Source of the DNA: Saccharothrix saharensis
GTDB lineage: Bacteria > Actinomycetota > Actinomycetes > Mycobacteriales > Pseudonocardiaceae
DNA: 64,000 nt
Assembly (NCBI RefSeq): GCF_006716745.1
Contig: NZ_VFPP01000001.1
Coordinates: 4,774,001 to 4,838,000, forward strand
Direction of reading: 5' to 3'
The translations under genes were made by a program, and so were the position numbers. Shown piece after piece: positions 33,350 through 42,056 of this stretch. The notes below the pieces were generated by a model that was not told where the DNA came from, did no database searches, and saw only the letters and a program-made list of their open reading frames with translations. Numbering within the stretch: position 1 is the first letter of the stretch; every line of letters starts with the position of its first letter.

Positions 33350-34240
33350 TCAGCGGTAGGGCGTCCAGGGTGTCGTGGTGTCGCCCACGCGCAACGCCTT
33401 CAGCCGGCTGTGCAGCTCGTCCCGCACGCCGGGGTGGCTGCGCATGATCGGCAGCACGCTCGTGGTCAGCTTCAACTCCCGGACCTCGCGCAACACCGGG
33501 AAACCGGCCCACCTGACCACGTCGAAGCCGTACTCGTCGGCCAACTGCCGGTACCACTCGGCGGGGTGGCCGAAGCGGGCCACGCCGACCGGCAGGGTGC
33601 TCAGGTCCCATTCGCGCGGCCCGACGCTGGTCGAGTCGAAGTCACAGATCACCGGCCCGTCGGGGCTGGGGATCAGGTTGCCCAGGTGCGCGTCCCCGTG
33701 CAGCACGCCCTGCGGCAGCACGGTCCGCAGCTCGGCCAGCCGGTGGTCGGCCTCGGCGCACCGGTCCTCCAGGAACCGGCGGTCCGGCGCGGACAGCTCC
33801 TCGGCGTCGGCGATGCGGCGGCGCACGTCGTCCAGCGGCGTCCAGCGCGGCAGCTCGAACTCCGGCGCGGGCAGCGCGTGCACCTGGCGCAGCACCCGCC
33901 CCAGGTCGCGGCCGTCGACCGGCCGGCCGCCGGACGGCACCGCGTGCCACACCGTGGCCAGGTGCTCCCCCACCGCCAACGGCTGCGGCACGTCCTCGAC
34001 CAGCCGCACCGCCGGCACGCCGTGCGACGCCAGCCACCGCGCGACGTCGACCACCTTGCGCGCCCGGTGGCGCAGCGTCGTGGAACCGACGATGCGGACC
34101 ACCACCCGGTCCTCGGGCAGGTCGAACACGGCGTTGCTGGTGAACTTCACGAGCCTCGCGCCGCGGTGCGCCAACCCCAGTTGGGCGCACAGCCGTGCCA
34201 GCACGGCCGTCAACGCGGCGGAGGTGAACCTGCCGTCCAC
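33350..34240 (-). CDS. aminoglycoside phosphotransferase (APH)-fold kinase
   Basis: The protein has 296 residues. The catalytic loop VLPQGVLHGDAHLGNLI (His-Gly-Asp-x-His-x-x-Asn) and the metal motif ICDFDSTSVGPREWDL are intact. The N-lobe has VVVRIVGSTTLRHRA. The fold covers choline, aminoglycoside, homoserine and other small-molecule kinases, and the substrate cannot be read here. It starts 20 bases after the stop of the TPR regulator gene on the same strand, so it is probably cotranscribed and may be a housekeeping partner rather than a resistance gene. Confidence 0.85.
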   Translation of the reverse strand: MDGRFTSAALTAVLARLCAQLGLAHRGARLVKFTSNAVFDLPEDRVVVRIVGSTTLRHRARKVVDVARWLASHGVPAVRLVEDVPQPLAVGEHLATVWHAVPSGGRPVDGRDLGRVLRQVHALPAPEFELPRWTPLDDVRRRIADAEELSAPDRRFLEDRCAEADHRLAELRTVLPQGVLHGDAHLGNLIPSPDGPVICDFDSTSVGPREWDLSTLPVGVARFGHPAEWYRQLADEYGFDVVRWAGFPVLREVRELKLTTSVLPIMRSHPGVRDELHSRLKALRVGDTTTPWTPYR

Positions 34241-34260
34241 CGACCCCGACTCCCCGCGGC

Positions 34261-35643
34261 TCAGGCCGCGCTGTCGTTGCCGGTGAACTTCGCCAGGCGT
34301 TCGGCCAGCTCACGGGCATCGGGGTTGTTGCGGCGCTTCTCCGCCTCGTGCTGCAGCGGCTTCATCCGGTCCTTCGTGCGGACCGACTTCAAGCCCTCGG
34401 ACAGCTCGATCGCCTGCCGGCCGAGCCGGGCGCCGTGGTCGATGTCGCCGTCGAGCAGGTGGTTGATCGACAGCGACGTGAGGTTGAACGACCTGCTGCG
34501 AGCCATCTCGTCGCCGTAGCCGCTGATGGCCTTGGTCAGCGCGGGCACCGCGGTGCGCGTGTACTTCGCGTCCACGGTCTGCGCCAGCTCCGTGTGCACC
34601 GTCCCGATCATCGCGGACAGGTCGTTGGCGTCGAAGAACTTGGCCCACGCGGGCGACTCGGCGATGTTGGCGCGGGCGAACTCGTCGCGCGCGCGGCCGA
34701 GGAGCTTGAGCGCCTGGTCGTCGGAGCCCATCTTCGCGTAGGCCCACGCCTCGTTGGCGCACAGGATGCCGACCGCGAGCTCCGAACCGGAGTTCTGGGC
34801 GGCCAACTGGCCGAGCTGGAACACCTTCAGCGCGTCGTCCGGCGCGTTCTGGTGCAGGTAGACGCGGCCCATCCGGTACAGGATGTTGGCCACGAGCTCT
34901 TCCTTGCGGCCCTGCTTGGCGAGGCCGAGCGCCTGGCCGAAGTGGTTGCGGGCCGAGTCGTACAGGCCGGTGTCGAACGAGGTCCAGCCGGCCAGGTTGT
35001 GCAGGTCGGCGAGCGCGACGTAGAGGCGTTCCTTGACCAGGTCGGTCGCGTTCGCGCCGAGCATCTGCTGGCCCCACGACAGCTGGGCGACGACGGCGTC
35101 GCGGCACGAGCCGCCGCCGTACTGGTAGTCGAGCGTGCGCAACGCCCTGGTGGCCGCCTCGACCTGTCGGATGTCGGTCATGCCGATGCGGCCAGGGGCC
35201 GGAGTCTGCGCGGGCGATGAAGCCCAAGACCCGGAGTCCGTACCGAACACGGCCGCGCCGACGGTGATGGCGGCGGCGTGCGCGAGGAACTTCCTTCGCT
35301 TCACCGACTCGTCCTCCTCAGAATGGGGTGACTCCGCCGTGGCGGCCACCCTCACTGCCGTGGCCTCGTCGTAAGCGAGGCCCATGTACCCCCTTGGGAC
35401 ACCCAAGCCCTGGGCGATCCGCGCGAGGACGTCGTAGGCCATGACCTGACGTCCCTTGAGGATCTCCGAGACTTCGGACTGCGACTGGCCCGTCAACGCC
35501 GCGATCTGGCGCTGCGACACACCGTGCCGCCGCAGCAGCCGGTAGACCGCGCTGATCTCTCGTCTGGCCAGGGCGTCACGCATCTCCTGCTGGTCCCAGA
35601 CGTCTGGTGTAACAGGAGAGCTCGGCGAACCGATGGTGTTCAA
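34261..35643 (-). CDS. XRE helix-turn-helix regulator with TPR repeats (NsdA-like)
   Basis: The protein has 460 residues. The N-terminal helix-turn-helix (about 22-95) contains AVYRLLRRHGVSQRQIAALTGQSQSEVSEILKG. A short basic/Ala segment KRRKFLAHAAAITVGAAVFG follows. Tetratricopeptide-like helices then run to about residue 450 (for example YDSARNHFGQALGLAKQG and DDALKVFQLGQLAAQN). This matches NsdA-type regulators that repress development and antibiotic production in Streptomyces; I infer a comparable role. The gene is divergent from a hypothetical pair, with about 210 bases between. Confidence 0.88.
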   Translation of the reverse strand: MNTIGSPSSPVTPDVWDQQEMRDALARREISAVYRLLRRHGVSQRQIAALTGQSQSEVSEILKGRQVMAYDVLARIAQGLGVPRGYMGLAYDEATAVRVAATAESPHSEEDESVKRRKFLAHAAAITVGAAVFGTDSGSWASSPAQTPAPGRIGMTDIRQVEAATRALRTLDYQYGGGSCRDAVVAQLSWGQQMLGANATDLVKERLYVALADLHNLAGWTSFDTGLYDSARNHFGQALGLAKQGRKEELVANILYRMGRVYLHQNAPDDALKVFQLGQLAAQNSGSELAVGILCANEAWAYAKMGSDDQALKLLGRARDEFARANIAESPAWAKFFDANDLSAMIGTVHTELAQTVDAKYTRTAVPALTKAISGYGDEMARSRSFNLTSLSINHLLDGDIDHGARLGRQAIELSEGLKSVRTKDRMKPLQHEAEKRRNNPDARELAERLAKFTGNDSAA

Positions 35644-35853
35644 TTGCGCCCCCTCACAGTCCTTTGGGCGTCAACGGCAGAGTAGGGGCACTCCCCCGAC
35701 TGCGAGAAGTACCGATCGGCGAGGCTGATCGGCCCTGCCGAACTCCGCTGACCGCTTACCGTGGAACGGCCACCGGCCAGCGCTGTGACGTCCCGATCCG
35801 GCATGAATCATCGCAATCTGGGTTCCGGTAAGCGAGCGAGCACGGAGAGGAAC

Positions 35854-36180
35854 ATGGTCGTGGACCTGATCGAGCGGGCGGTGACCACCCCTGGTGGGTC
35901 GGCCGCGCCTGCCGTCGCGACGGCCTCCTCCCCTTCATCGATGTCCGTCCGGGAGTCGACCGACCTCGACTCCGGATGGCGCGGCACGACCGGGCACCGT
36001 CGCTGGTGGCGCATCCGCTGCAGCGACGTGGTCGACCGGGAGCGCTGCCTCACCGTGATGGTCGACCGGGGCCGCGTGGTCCTGGTCGGGCCTCCCGGGG
36101 AGACGGCGGTCCTCTCGGCCGACCAACTCGTACAACTCAGGGCCGCGCTACGTGAGGCCGCCGAGCAGGCGGAAAGGTGA
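35854..36180 (+). CDS. conserved hypothetical protein, divergent from the TPR regulator
   Basis: This 108-residue protein (MVVDLIERAV...) follows GGAGAGG. The N-terminal 40 residues are Ser/Ala-rich and disordered. The core has WWRIRCSDVVDRERCLTVMVDRGRVVLVGPPGETAVLSADQL, a beta-rich block with two cysteines, and a closing helix. It resembles small Pseudonocardiales proteins found with the next gene. Function unknown. The shared upstream region with the TPR regulator suggests joint control. Confidence 0.7.
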   Translation: MVVDLIERAVTTPGGSAAPAVATASSPSSMSVRESTDLDSGWRGTTGHRRWWRIRCSDVVDRERCLTVMVDRGRVVLVGPPGETAVLSADQLVQLRAALREAAEQAER

Positions 36181-36193
36181 CGGTGACGTTTCG

Positions 36194-36556
36194 GTGGACG
36201 AGATCCTCGGACAAGTTCTTCGCAACGCGGTGTGGGAGCGGCTCGACCTGCTCACGGAGCTGGCCAACGAAGCCGACGCCCCGTCCCTGCTGTCGGTGGC
36301 GCGTTCCGAGCTCCCTCGGCTGACCGAGGGGTGGCGGGCCCTGCTCGCCGCGCACGAACCGGACGAGAAGGGCAACTGCCCCGAGTGCTCCGGGCGGTGG
36401 CGGCAGCAGAAGAGCCCCTGCTCGGTGTGGCGCGCCGCGTACGAACACCTGGTCGCGGGCGGTTTGGCCCCGCGTCCGGCTCGGCACCTCCGATCGGCGC
36501 CGGTGACGCCTCCCGTCACCCGGTCGCGCCGGGGAATGGTGATGCGAGCCCACTGA
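36194..36556 (+). CDS. small protein with CxxC-C zinc-ribbon-like motif
   Basis: The protein has 120 residues from a GTG (VDEILGQVLRNAVWERLDLL). A helical N-terminus precedes NCPECSGRWRQQKSPCSVWRAAYEHLV, with three cysteines in a short space that could bind a metal. The C-terminus is basic and Pro-rich. It starts 13 bases after the previous stop, so it is the second gene of the pair. No function is known. Confidence 0.65.
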   Translation: MDEILGQVLRNAVWERLDLLTELANEADAPSLLSVARSELPRLTEGWRALLAAHEPDEKGNCPECSGRWRQQKSPCSVWRAAYEHLVAGGLAPRPARHLRSAPVTPPVTRSRRGMVMRAH

Positions 36557-36610
36557 CGGGCGGCCCCGACCTGTCGTTCCCCCGACGCGACCAGGTCGAG
36601 CACCCGCCTA

Positions 36611-36668
36611 CTGGCCGGCGGTCCGGGACGTGCGAACCCCCGACCGCGACGAACGGACCGCCGGCCAG
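36611..36668. repeat. 14-bp perfect inverted repeat with 30-base spacer
   Basis: CTGGCCGGCGGTCC and GGACCGCCGGCCAG are exact inverted copies in the 248-base gap between convergent genes. No coding frame is evident there. It could form a structured RNA end; a terminator hairpin lies about 85 bases further on. Confidence 0.5.
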
Positions 36669-36753
36669 CTGAAAGACAACTCCACAGACATCCGCGGGCC
36701 GGTGTCGTGCACACCTTCCCTCCCCGACCGGCACCGGTCCGCGGGCACCAACC

Positions 36754-36794
36754 CGGCCCCGATGTCCGCACCTCCCGCGCGGGCATCGGGGCCG
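36754..36794. terminator. bidirectional terminator hairpin
   Basis: CGGCCCCGATG and CATCGGGGCCG pair exactly around a 19-base loop, followed by TTTC on the plus strand and directly by the SDR stop on the minus strand. Confidence 0.7.
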
Positions 36795-36804
36795 TTTCAC
36801 GAGG

Positions 36805-37596
36805 TCAGCGGTGCGTGCCGGTGCGCCAGGTCAGGTAGCCGGTCAGCCCGGGGAACAGCCGGCCCGCGAGGTCGAACGCCCGCAGCTGCCACGGGAACAC
36901 CACCTCGTCGCGCTCCCGCTCCACCGCCTCGGCGATCCGCGCGGCCACGTCCTGCGGTGTCACGGTCGGGATCACCCTGGCCAGCGCCGGGATCCGCGCC
37001 TCCGCGCCGGGGTTGTTGACGAAGTACCGGCTGCTCACCTTGCCCGGCACGACCTCGCTCACCCCGATCCCGGTGCCGCGCAGGTCCAGCCGCAGGGCCG
37101 CGGTCAGCCCGCGCAGCGCGTAGCGGGCCGCCGCGTAGCCGGTCGCGCCGGGGATGGGCAGGCGGGACACCGGCGAGTTGACGTTGACCACCCGGCCCGT
37201 GCCGCGCGCCCGCATGCCGGGCAGGAACTCCCTGGTCAGGTGCAGCGCCGCGGTGAACGGCAGGGCGATCATGCCGGCCAGCTCGGGCGTCGGGGTGTCG
37301 TCCAGGAACAGCCAGCGGCCCACGCCCGCGTTGTTGACCAGCACGTCCGGCACGCCGACCTCGGCGATCACCCGTTCGGCGAGCGCGTGGATCTGATCGA
37401 CGTCCGCGAGGTCGGCCGGTACCGCGAGCGCACGCCCACCGGTCGCCCTGATCCGTTCGACGTGCTCGTCGAGCGCTTCACCGCTGCGTGCCACGAGCAC
37501 GACAACCGAACCGCGCCCCGCGAGCGTCAGGGCGGTCGCCGCGCCGATGCCCTGGGACGCGCCGGTCACCACGACCGTCCTACCCGCCAACCGCAC
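36805..37596 (-). CDS. short-chain dehydrogenase with YxxxR in place of YxxxK
   Basis: This 263-residue SDR starts at GTG after AGGGGGA. It has the cofactor motif VTGASQGIGAA, VNNAG, and Ser in VVNVNSPVSRL. The active-site tetrad Lys is Arg: GATGYAAARYALRGL. The C-terminal part (ELRAFDLAGRLFPGLTGYLTW) looks membrane-associated. It may act on a lipid or be a binding protein if Arg cannot replace Lys. It starts 11 bases after the MFS gene stop and is the last of a three-gene unit. Confidence 0.87.
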   Translation of the reverse strand: MRLAGRTVVVTGASQGIGAATALTLAGRGSVVVLVARSGEALDEHVERIRATGGRALAVPADLADVDQIHALAERVIAEVGVPDVLVNNAGVGRWLFLDDTPTPELAGMIALPFTAALHLTREFLPGMRARGTGRVVNVNSPVSRLPIPGATGYAAARYALRGLTAALRLDLRGTGIGVSEVVPGKVSSRYFVNNPGAEARIPALARVIPTVTPQDVAARIAEAVERERDEVVFPWQLRAFDLAGRLFPGLTGYLTWRTGTHR

Positions 37597-37607
37597 CTGG
37601 ACTCCCC

Positions 37608-38831
37608 CTACGCCACCGAACGGACCTTGATCACGAGCGCCGCCGCGCACAGCGTGGCGGCCGCCGAGACGGCGAACAACCCCCGGTACCCGCCGAGTGA
37701 CGCCAGCACGAACGTCGTCAGCAGCGGCGCGACCACCTGGGGCAGCGAGTTGGCGATGTTGACCACGCCGAGGTCCTTGGCCCGGTCGGACGCGGCGGGC
37801 AGCACCTGGGTCAGCAGGGCCAGCGCCACCGCCCAGTAGCCGCCGAAGCCGACGCCGAGCAGCGGCGCGGCGATCAGCGCGGCCGTCCAGGTGGGCCAGG
37901 CGACGAGCAGCAGCGCCGCCGCCGCCATCACGCCGGCGGCCAGGAGCACGTAGGGCTTGCGCCGGCCGGTCCGGTCGGAGCGGGCGCCGACGGCGAACGC
38001 GCCGATCGCCAGCGCCACGCCGTAGAGCAGCATCAGCACCAGCAGGCCGTCCTCGGGCGAGGGGTGCCGGACCACGTCGTCGAGGAAGTACAGCAGGTAC
38101 AGCGTGCCGAACGCGTTGCCGAGGTTGATCATGAAGTGGGCGGACCAGGCCCAGGCGAAGTCCGGGTGCAGCCGGGGCGAGACCCACAGCTCGCGCCACC
38201 GCAGCGGCGGGCGGTCGGCTCGCGGCAGCCGGACGTCCGGGGTGATCAGCACGAACGCGAGCGCGCCCGCCACGACCAGCGCCGCGCACGCCAGGTACCC
38301 CTGGGCCAGGCCGCTGACCAGCACCGTCACCACCACCGCGCCCAGCACGGTGCCGAGCATCTGGGACACGCCGACGAGCCCGCCGACCTTGGCCCGCTGC
38401 CGCACGGGCACCCGGTCGGGCACGGCGGAGGTGAGGCTGGCGAGCATCCCGTTCAGCCCCGCCTGCACCAGGCACCAGCCGAGCACCATCACCCCGACGG
38501 AGGACGCGGACGACAGCACCGCCAGGCCGACCGCCCCGGTCGACGCGCCCGCCAGGGTCCACGGGTGCCGCCGCCCGAAGCGTGACGTGGTGCGGTCCGA
38601 CGACAGCCCGATCAGCGGGTTCGCCACCAGCGCCACGAGCGCTCCCACGCCGGTGACCAGCCCGAACACCGCTTCCTTGGCGGTGGCGTCGAGCAGTTCG
38701 GCCTGGTGCGGGAGCAGTACCTGGATGGGCGCGTAGATCGCCAGCCACAAGCCGAGGTTGGCCAGGAACAGCCACGTCATCCACGACCGGCGGACGGGGA
38801 CGACCGGTTCCGCCAGTGCCTCGGCGGTCAC
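37608..38831 (-). CDS. MFS sugar transporter
   Basis: This 407-residue carrier has twelve expected helices. Family features are PLIGLSSDRTTSRFGRRHPW after helix two (D-R-x-x-x-R-x-G-R-R) and its half-repeat GARSDRTGRRKPYV. The motif FGRRHPW is typical of glycoside-pentoside-hexuronide or sucrose-type symporters. The GTG start overlaps the GH1 stop (GTGA), so uptake of a beta-glucoside together with its hydrolysis is the likely job. Confidence 0.88.
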   Translation of the reverse strand: MTAEALAEPVVPVRRSWMTWLFLANLGLWLAIYAPIQVLLPHQAELLDATAKEAVFGLVTGVGALVALVANPLIGLSSDRTTSRFGRRHPWTLAGASTGAVGLAVLSSASSVGVMVLGWCLVQAGLNGMLASLTSAVPDRVPVRQRAKVGGLVGVSQMLGTVLGAVVVTVLVSGLAQGYLACAALVVAGALAFVLITPDVRLPRADRPPLRWRELWVSPRLHPDFAWAWSAHFMINLGNAFGTLYLLYFLDDVVRHPSPEDGLLVLMLLYGVALAIGAFAVGARSDRTGRRKPYVLLAAGVMAAAALLLVAWPTWTAALIAAPLLGVGFGGYWAVALALLTQVLPAASDRAKDLGVVNIANSLPQVVAPLLTTFVLASLGGYRGLFAVSAAATLCAAALVIKVRSVA

Positions 38832-40054
38832 CTCCTGATCCGATCGCGGTACCACTCGTAGGAGGCGCGCGGGGTGCGTTGCTGCGTCTCGTAGTCGACG
38901 TGGACCAGGCCGAACCGCTGCGAGTACCCCGAGTCCCACTCGAAGTTGTCCATCAAGGACCACACGAAGTACCCGCGCACGTCCGCTTTCAAGGCTTCCT
39001 CGATGTGCCCGTCCAGGTACTCGATCCGCTCGGTGTCGTCCAGGGAGTGCGGGTAGCTGCACCCGCTCTCGGTCACGTACACCGGAGGCAAGTCGACAAA
39101 TCGATCTCGCAACAGGGAGATCATCTCCGACAGCCCGGACGGCACGACCGGCCAGCCGAAACCGGTCTTCGGGTACTCGTCGATCTCCACCAGCTCGAAC
39201 GGCAGCGGGTTGCCTTCGGACGGCCGCCGCACGCGGGTCGGGTTGTAGTAGTTGACGCCGTAGAAGTCGAGCGGCGCGGAGGTGATCGCCAGGTCGCCGT
39301 CCACGATCGGCAAGCGGTCGGCCAGCGCGTCGGGGTAGCGGCCGGCCAGCTGCGCGTCGGCGTAGAGCCAGTTGTGCAGTTCGGAGTACGCCTGCGCGGC
39401 CGGCTGGTCGGCGGGGTCCGCGGGCCACACGGGTGTGTGGTTGTTGGCCGTGCCCACAGCGCGCGCTCCGGCGGAACGCAGCGCCTGCACGGCGAGCCCG
39501 TGCGCGAGGTTGAGGTGGTGGGCGGTGGGCAGCGCGTCGAACAGCAGCGCCTGGCCCGGCGCGTGCTGCCCGGTGGCGTACCCGAGCAGCGTCACCATCG
39601 CGGGCTCGTTGATCGGGATCCACAGCGCGACCCGGTCAGCCAGGCGGTCCGCGACCCGCGCGGCGTAGTCGGCGAAGCGGAAGGCGGTGTCGCGGTGGAG
39701 CCAGCCGCCGGGCTCCTCGACCTCCAGCGGGGTGTCCCAGTGGTACAGCGTGACGACGGGCGCGATGCCGGATTCGAGCAGCTCGTCGACCAGCCGGTCG
39801 TAGAACACCAGGTCGCCCGCGAGCACCCGCGGCCACGACACGGAGAACCGGTAGGCGTTCACGCCCAGCGACCGCATCAGGCCGACGTCCTCGCGGTAGC
39901 GGTGGTAGTGGTCGCAGGCCACCGACGCGTCCTGCCCCTCGAACGCCGGGAACGCGTCCCACACGGACGGTCGCCTCCCGGCGGCGGTGAACGCCCCCTC
40001 GATCTGGAACGCGGAGGTCGACACACCCCACAGGAATTCCTCGGACGCGCTCAC
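38828..40054 (-). CDS. GH1 beta-glucosidase
   Basis: The protein has 408 residues from the GTG five bases after GGAGG. It hydrolyses beta-glycosides. Landmarks are FLWGVSTSAFQIEGAF, YRFSVSWPRV, the acid/base Glu in WIPINEPAMV, NYYNPTRVRRP, and the nucleophile Glu in YVTESGCSYP (usually TENG). The end has GYFVWSLMDNFEWDSGYSQRFGLVHVDY. It lacks a signal peptide, so it acts on imported sugars. Being about 40 residues short of typical bacterial GH1, it has trimmed loops. A TetR regulator is divergent. Confidence 0.94.
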   Translation of the reverse strand: MSASEEFLWGVSTSAFQIEGAFTAAGRRPSVWDAFPAFEGQDASVACDHYHRYREDVGLMRSLGVNAYRFSVSWPRVLAGDLVFYDRLVDELLESGIAPVVTLYHWDTPLEVEEPGGWLHRDTAFRFADYAARVADRLADRVALWIPINEPAMVTLLGYATGQHAPGQALLFDALPTAHHLNLAHGLAVQALRSAGARAVGTANNHTPVWPADPADQPAAQAYSELHNWLYADAQLAGRYPDALADRLPIVDGDLAITSAPLDFYGVNYYNPTRVRRPSEGNPLPFELVEIDEYPKTGFGWPVVPSGLSEMISLLRDRFVDLPPVYVTESGCSYPHSLDDTERIEYLDGHIEEALKADVRGYFVWSLMDNFEWDSGYSQRFGLVHVDYETQQRTPRASYEWYRDRIRR

Positions 40055-40171
40055 ACCGGCCTCCAAACATGAAAGTGATTCGGATCGTAGGCGTGTTGCG
40101 CCGTGAAGTGAAGTGGAAAGGTCCAGGACCGGGCACTATGGAGACCCGCCACCCAGTCAGCAGGAGTCGCC

Positions 40172-40786
40172 GTGACCAGTACGACCCCACTGCGCCGCCA
40201 GCCGGTGCAGCAGCGCAGCGCCAAGCGCGTCGAGCGGATGCTCGAAGCCTGCGCCCAGCTCATCGAGGAGGTCGGCTACGACGGAGTCACCACGACACTC
40301 ATCGCCGAACGCGCGGGCGTCGCGGTCGGCTCGCTCTACCAGTTCTTCCCCGACAAGAGGGCGGTCGTGCAGGCGCTGACCCTGCGCAACCTGGAGAAGT
40401 TCATCCAGACGGTGGACGGCCGGTTCACCTCGACCACCCTCGAGCACTGGTGGGACGCCGTCGACTCGATCTTCGACGTGTACGTCTCGATGCACCGCGA
40501 GGTGCCCGCGTTCTCGAAGCTGCACTTCGGCGACGTGGTCGACATGCGGCTGCTCGACGACCGGCGCGACAACAACACGGTCATCTCCGACCGCATCGCC
40601 GAGATGATCTCGGCCAAGTTCGACATCCCGTTCACCGAGATCCAGCTCCCGATCTCGATCGCGGTCGAGGCGGCGGACGGCGTGCTGAACCTCGCGTTCC
40701 GCCGTGACCCGGCCGGCGACCAGCGGATCCTGGACGAGGCCAAGGCGCTGGTGCGGGGCTACCTGTCGACCAGGCTCCCGGACTAG
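40172..40786 (+). CDS. TetR-family regulator
   Basis: The protein has 204 residues. The N-terminal helix-turn-helix (about 18-64) reads RMLEACAQLIEEVGYDGVTTTLIAERAGVAVGSLYQFFPDKRAV. The C-terminal ligand domain is of the AcrR-like C-terminal type used by many aromatic or sugar-responsive repressors. It is divergent from the beta-glucosidase gene across about 117 bases and most likely represses that operon and itself. The inducer is unknown. Confidence 0.92.
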   Translation: MTSTTPLRRQPVQQRSAKRVERMLEACAQLIEEVGYDGVTTTLIAERAGVAVGSLYQFFPDKRAVVQALTLRNLEKFIQTVDGRFTSTTLEHWWDAVDSIFDVYVSMHREVPAFSKLHFGDVVDMRLLDDRRDNNTVISDRIAEMISAKFDIPFTEIQLPISIAVEAADGVLNLAFRRDPAGDQRILDEAKALVRGYLSTRLPD

Positions 40787-40795
40787 CGCCCTTTC

Positions 40796-41983
40796 TCAGC
40801 CGAACGAGCGACCTTCGCCCCGGTAGGTGGGCACGGTCCGCTCCACCACGTCGCCCCGCACGACGTGGTAGTGGGTGAACCGCTCGGCCAGCTCGCCCGC
40901 CTTGGCGTGCCGCAGCCACACCCGGTCGCCCAGGCGCAGCGAGTCGGCGGCCCGGCCCACCACCGGGGTCTGCACCTCGCCCGCGCCCTCCAGCGGCAGC
41001 AGCTTCAGCCCGACCGGCAGGTACGGGGTGGGCTGGCGGTCGGCGGTCGCGGTGCCGGAGGCGATGTAGCCGCCGGAGAACAGCGTGGCCACCCGCCGCG
41101 TCGGCCGGCGCACGACCGGCAGCGCGAACAGCACGGCGGGCCTGGGACGGAAGCCGCGGTAGCCGTCGAACAGGGTCGGGCCGATGAGGCCGGAGCCAGC
41201 GGCCAGCTCGGTGACCGACGGGTCGGCCGCGGTGACCTCCAGGCTGCCGGTGCCGCCGCCGTTGACGAACTCCAGCTCGGCGACCCCGCGCACGGCCGAG
41301 ACGGCCGCCGCCCGGCGCTCGACCAGCTCGGCGGCGGAGTGGCGCTGCATCCAGCGCAGCGCCGCGCCGCGCACCGGCTTGCCGGGCGGCCGGTCGCCGA
41401 GCCCCGCGATCTGACCCTCGTAGGCCATCACGCCGACCAGCCGGAACCCCGGCCGGCGCGCGATCTCCTCGGCCAGGGCGCGGGCTTCGCGCGCCGTGTG
41501 CACGGGTGAGCGGCGCGGGCCGATGTGCAGACCGGGCACCGGTCGCCAGGACACGTCCAGCTCCAGGCACACGCGGATCTCCGGGTGCGCGGCGCCGAGC
41601 GCGGCCTGCACCAGGTCGAGGTGGGCGGTCGAGTCGACCACGATGCTGATCCGCTCGCGCGCCTTGTCGTCCTCGGCCAGCTCGGACAGCGCCGCCAGGT
41701 CCACGGTCGGGTACGCGACCAGCAGGTCGTCGGACAGGTCGACCGACGACAGCCACAGCGCCTCGGCCAGCGAGTAGCACATGACGCCCGCGAAGCCGGG
41801 CCGCGCGAGCACCCGTTCCAGCAGCGCCCGCACCCGGACGGACTTGCTCGCCACCCGGATCGGCCGCCCGCCCGCGCGCCGCACGAGGTCGGCCGCGTTG
41901 CTGTCGAAGGCGTCCAGGTCGACGATCGCGAACGGCGGGTCGTGCTCCTCCGTCGCGACGTCCAGGCGCGTGCGGTGCTGCAT
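40796..41983 (-). CDS. PLP enzyme of the alanine racemase N-domain / D-threonine aldolase type
   Basis: The protein has 395 residues from the ATG after GGTGAGG. The PLP lysine is expected at Lys47 (GRPIRVASKSVR). Barrel motifs include GVMCYSLAEAL, EIRVCLELDVSWR and EFVNGGGTGSLEV, the phosphate-binding loop. The C-terminal domain (LFSGGYIASG, DRVWLRHAKAGELAERF) resembles D-serine dehydratase or D-threonine aldolase. It probably acts on a D-amino acid. The gene faces an aldonolactone oxidase gene, a pairing seen in other actinobacteria. Confidence 0.86.
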   Translation of the reverse strand: MQHRTRLDVATEEHDPPFAIVDLDAFDSNAADLVRRAGGRPIRVASKSVRVRALLERVLARPGFAGVMCYSLAEALWLSSVDLSDDLLVAYPTVDLAALSELAEDDKARERISIVVDSTAHLDLVQAALGAAHPEIRVCLELDVSWRPVPGLHIGPRRSPVHTAREARALAEEIARRPGFRLVGVMAYEGQIAGLGDRPPGKPVRGAALRWMQRHSAAELVERRAAAVSAVRGVAELEFVNGGGTGSLEVTAADPSVTELAAGSGLIGPTLFDGYRGFRPRPAVLFALPVVRRPTRRVATLFSGGYIASGTATADRQPTPYLPVGLKLLPLEGAGEVQTPVVGRAADSLRLGDRVWLRHAKAGELAERFTHYHVVRGDVVERTVPTYRGEGRSFG

Positions 41984-42002
41984 GGGCCTCACCGTACTTG
42001 AA

Positions 42003-42021
42003 AGGTGAATAGCTTTCACCT
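42003..42021. promoter_or_regulatory. 19-base operator-like palindrome between divergent genes
   Basis: AGGTGAA and TTCACCT are exact inverted copies around TAGCT, in the 73-base gap between the racemase-like gene and the oxidase gene. Such position and symmetry fit a dimeric (for example GntR-type) regulator. No regulator gene is adjacent. Confidence 0.5.
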
Positions 42022-42056
42022 ACGGTTCGTGGAACGCGTCACACCCGGAGGTGGGC

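Noticed and set aside
32964..33611. Long 215-codon version of the small basic protein
   Set aside because: The upstream part is Arg/Gly noise overlapping the APH gene; the GTG at 33257 has a ribosome site.
33350..34240. Antibiotic resistance gene
   Set aside because: The APH fold is certain but it is coupled to a housekeeping-type regulator and nothing indicates an aminoglycoside substrate.
36557..36804. Attachment site or mobile element remnant between inverted repeats
   Set aside because: No integrase, no direct repeats and no composition shift; a transcript-end structure is simpler.
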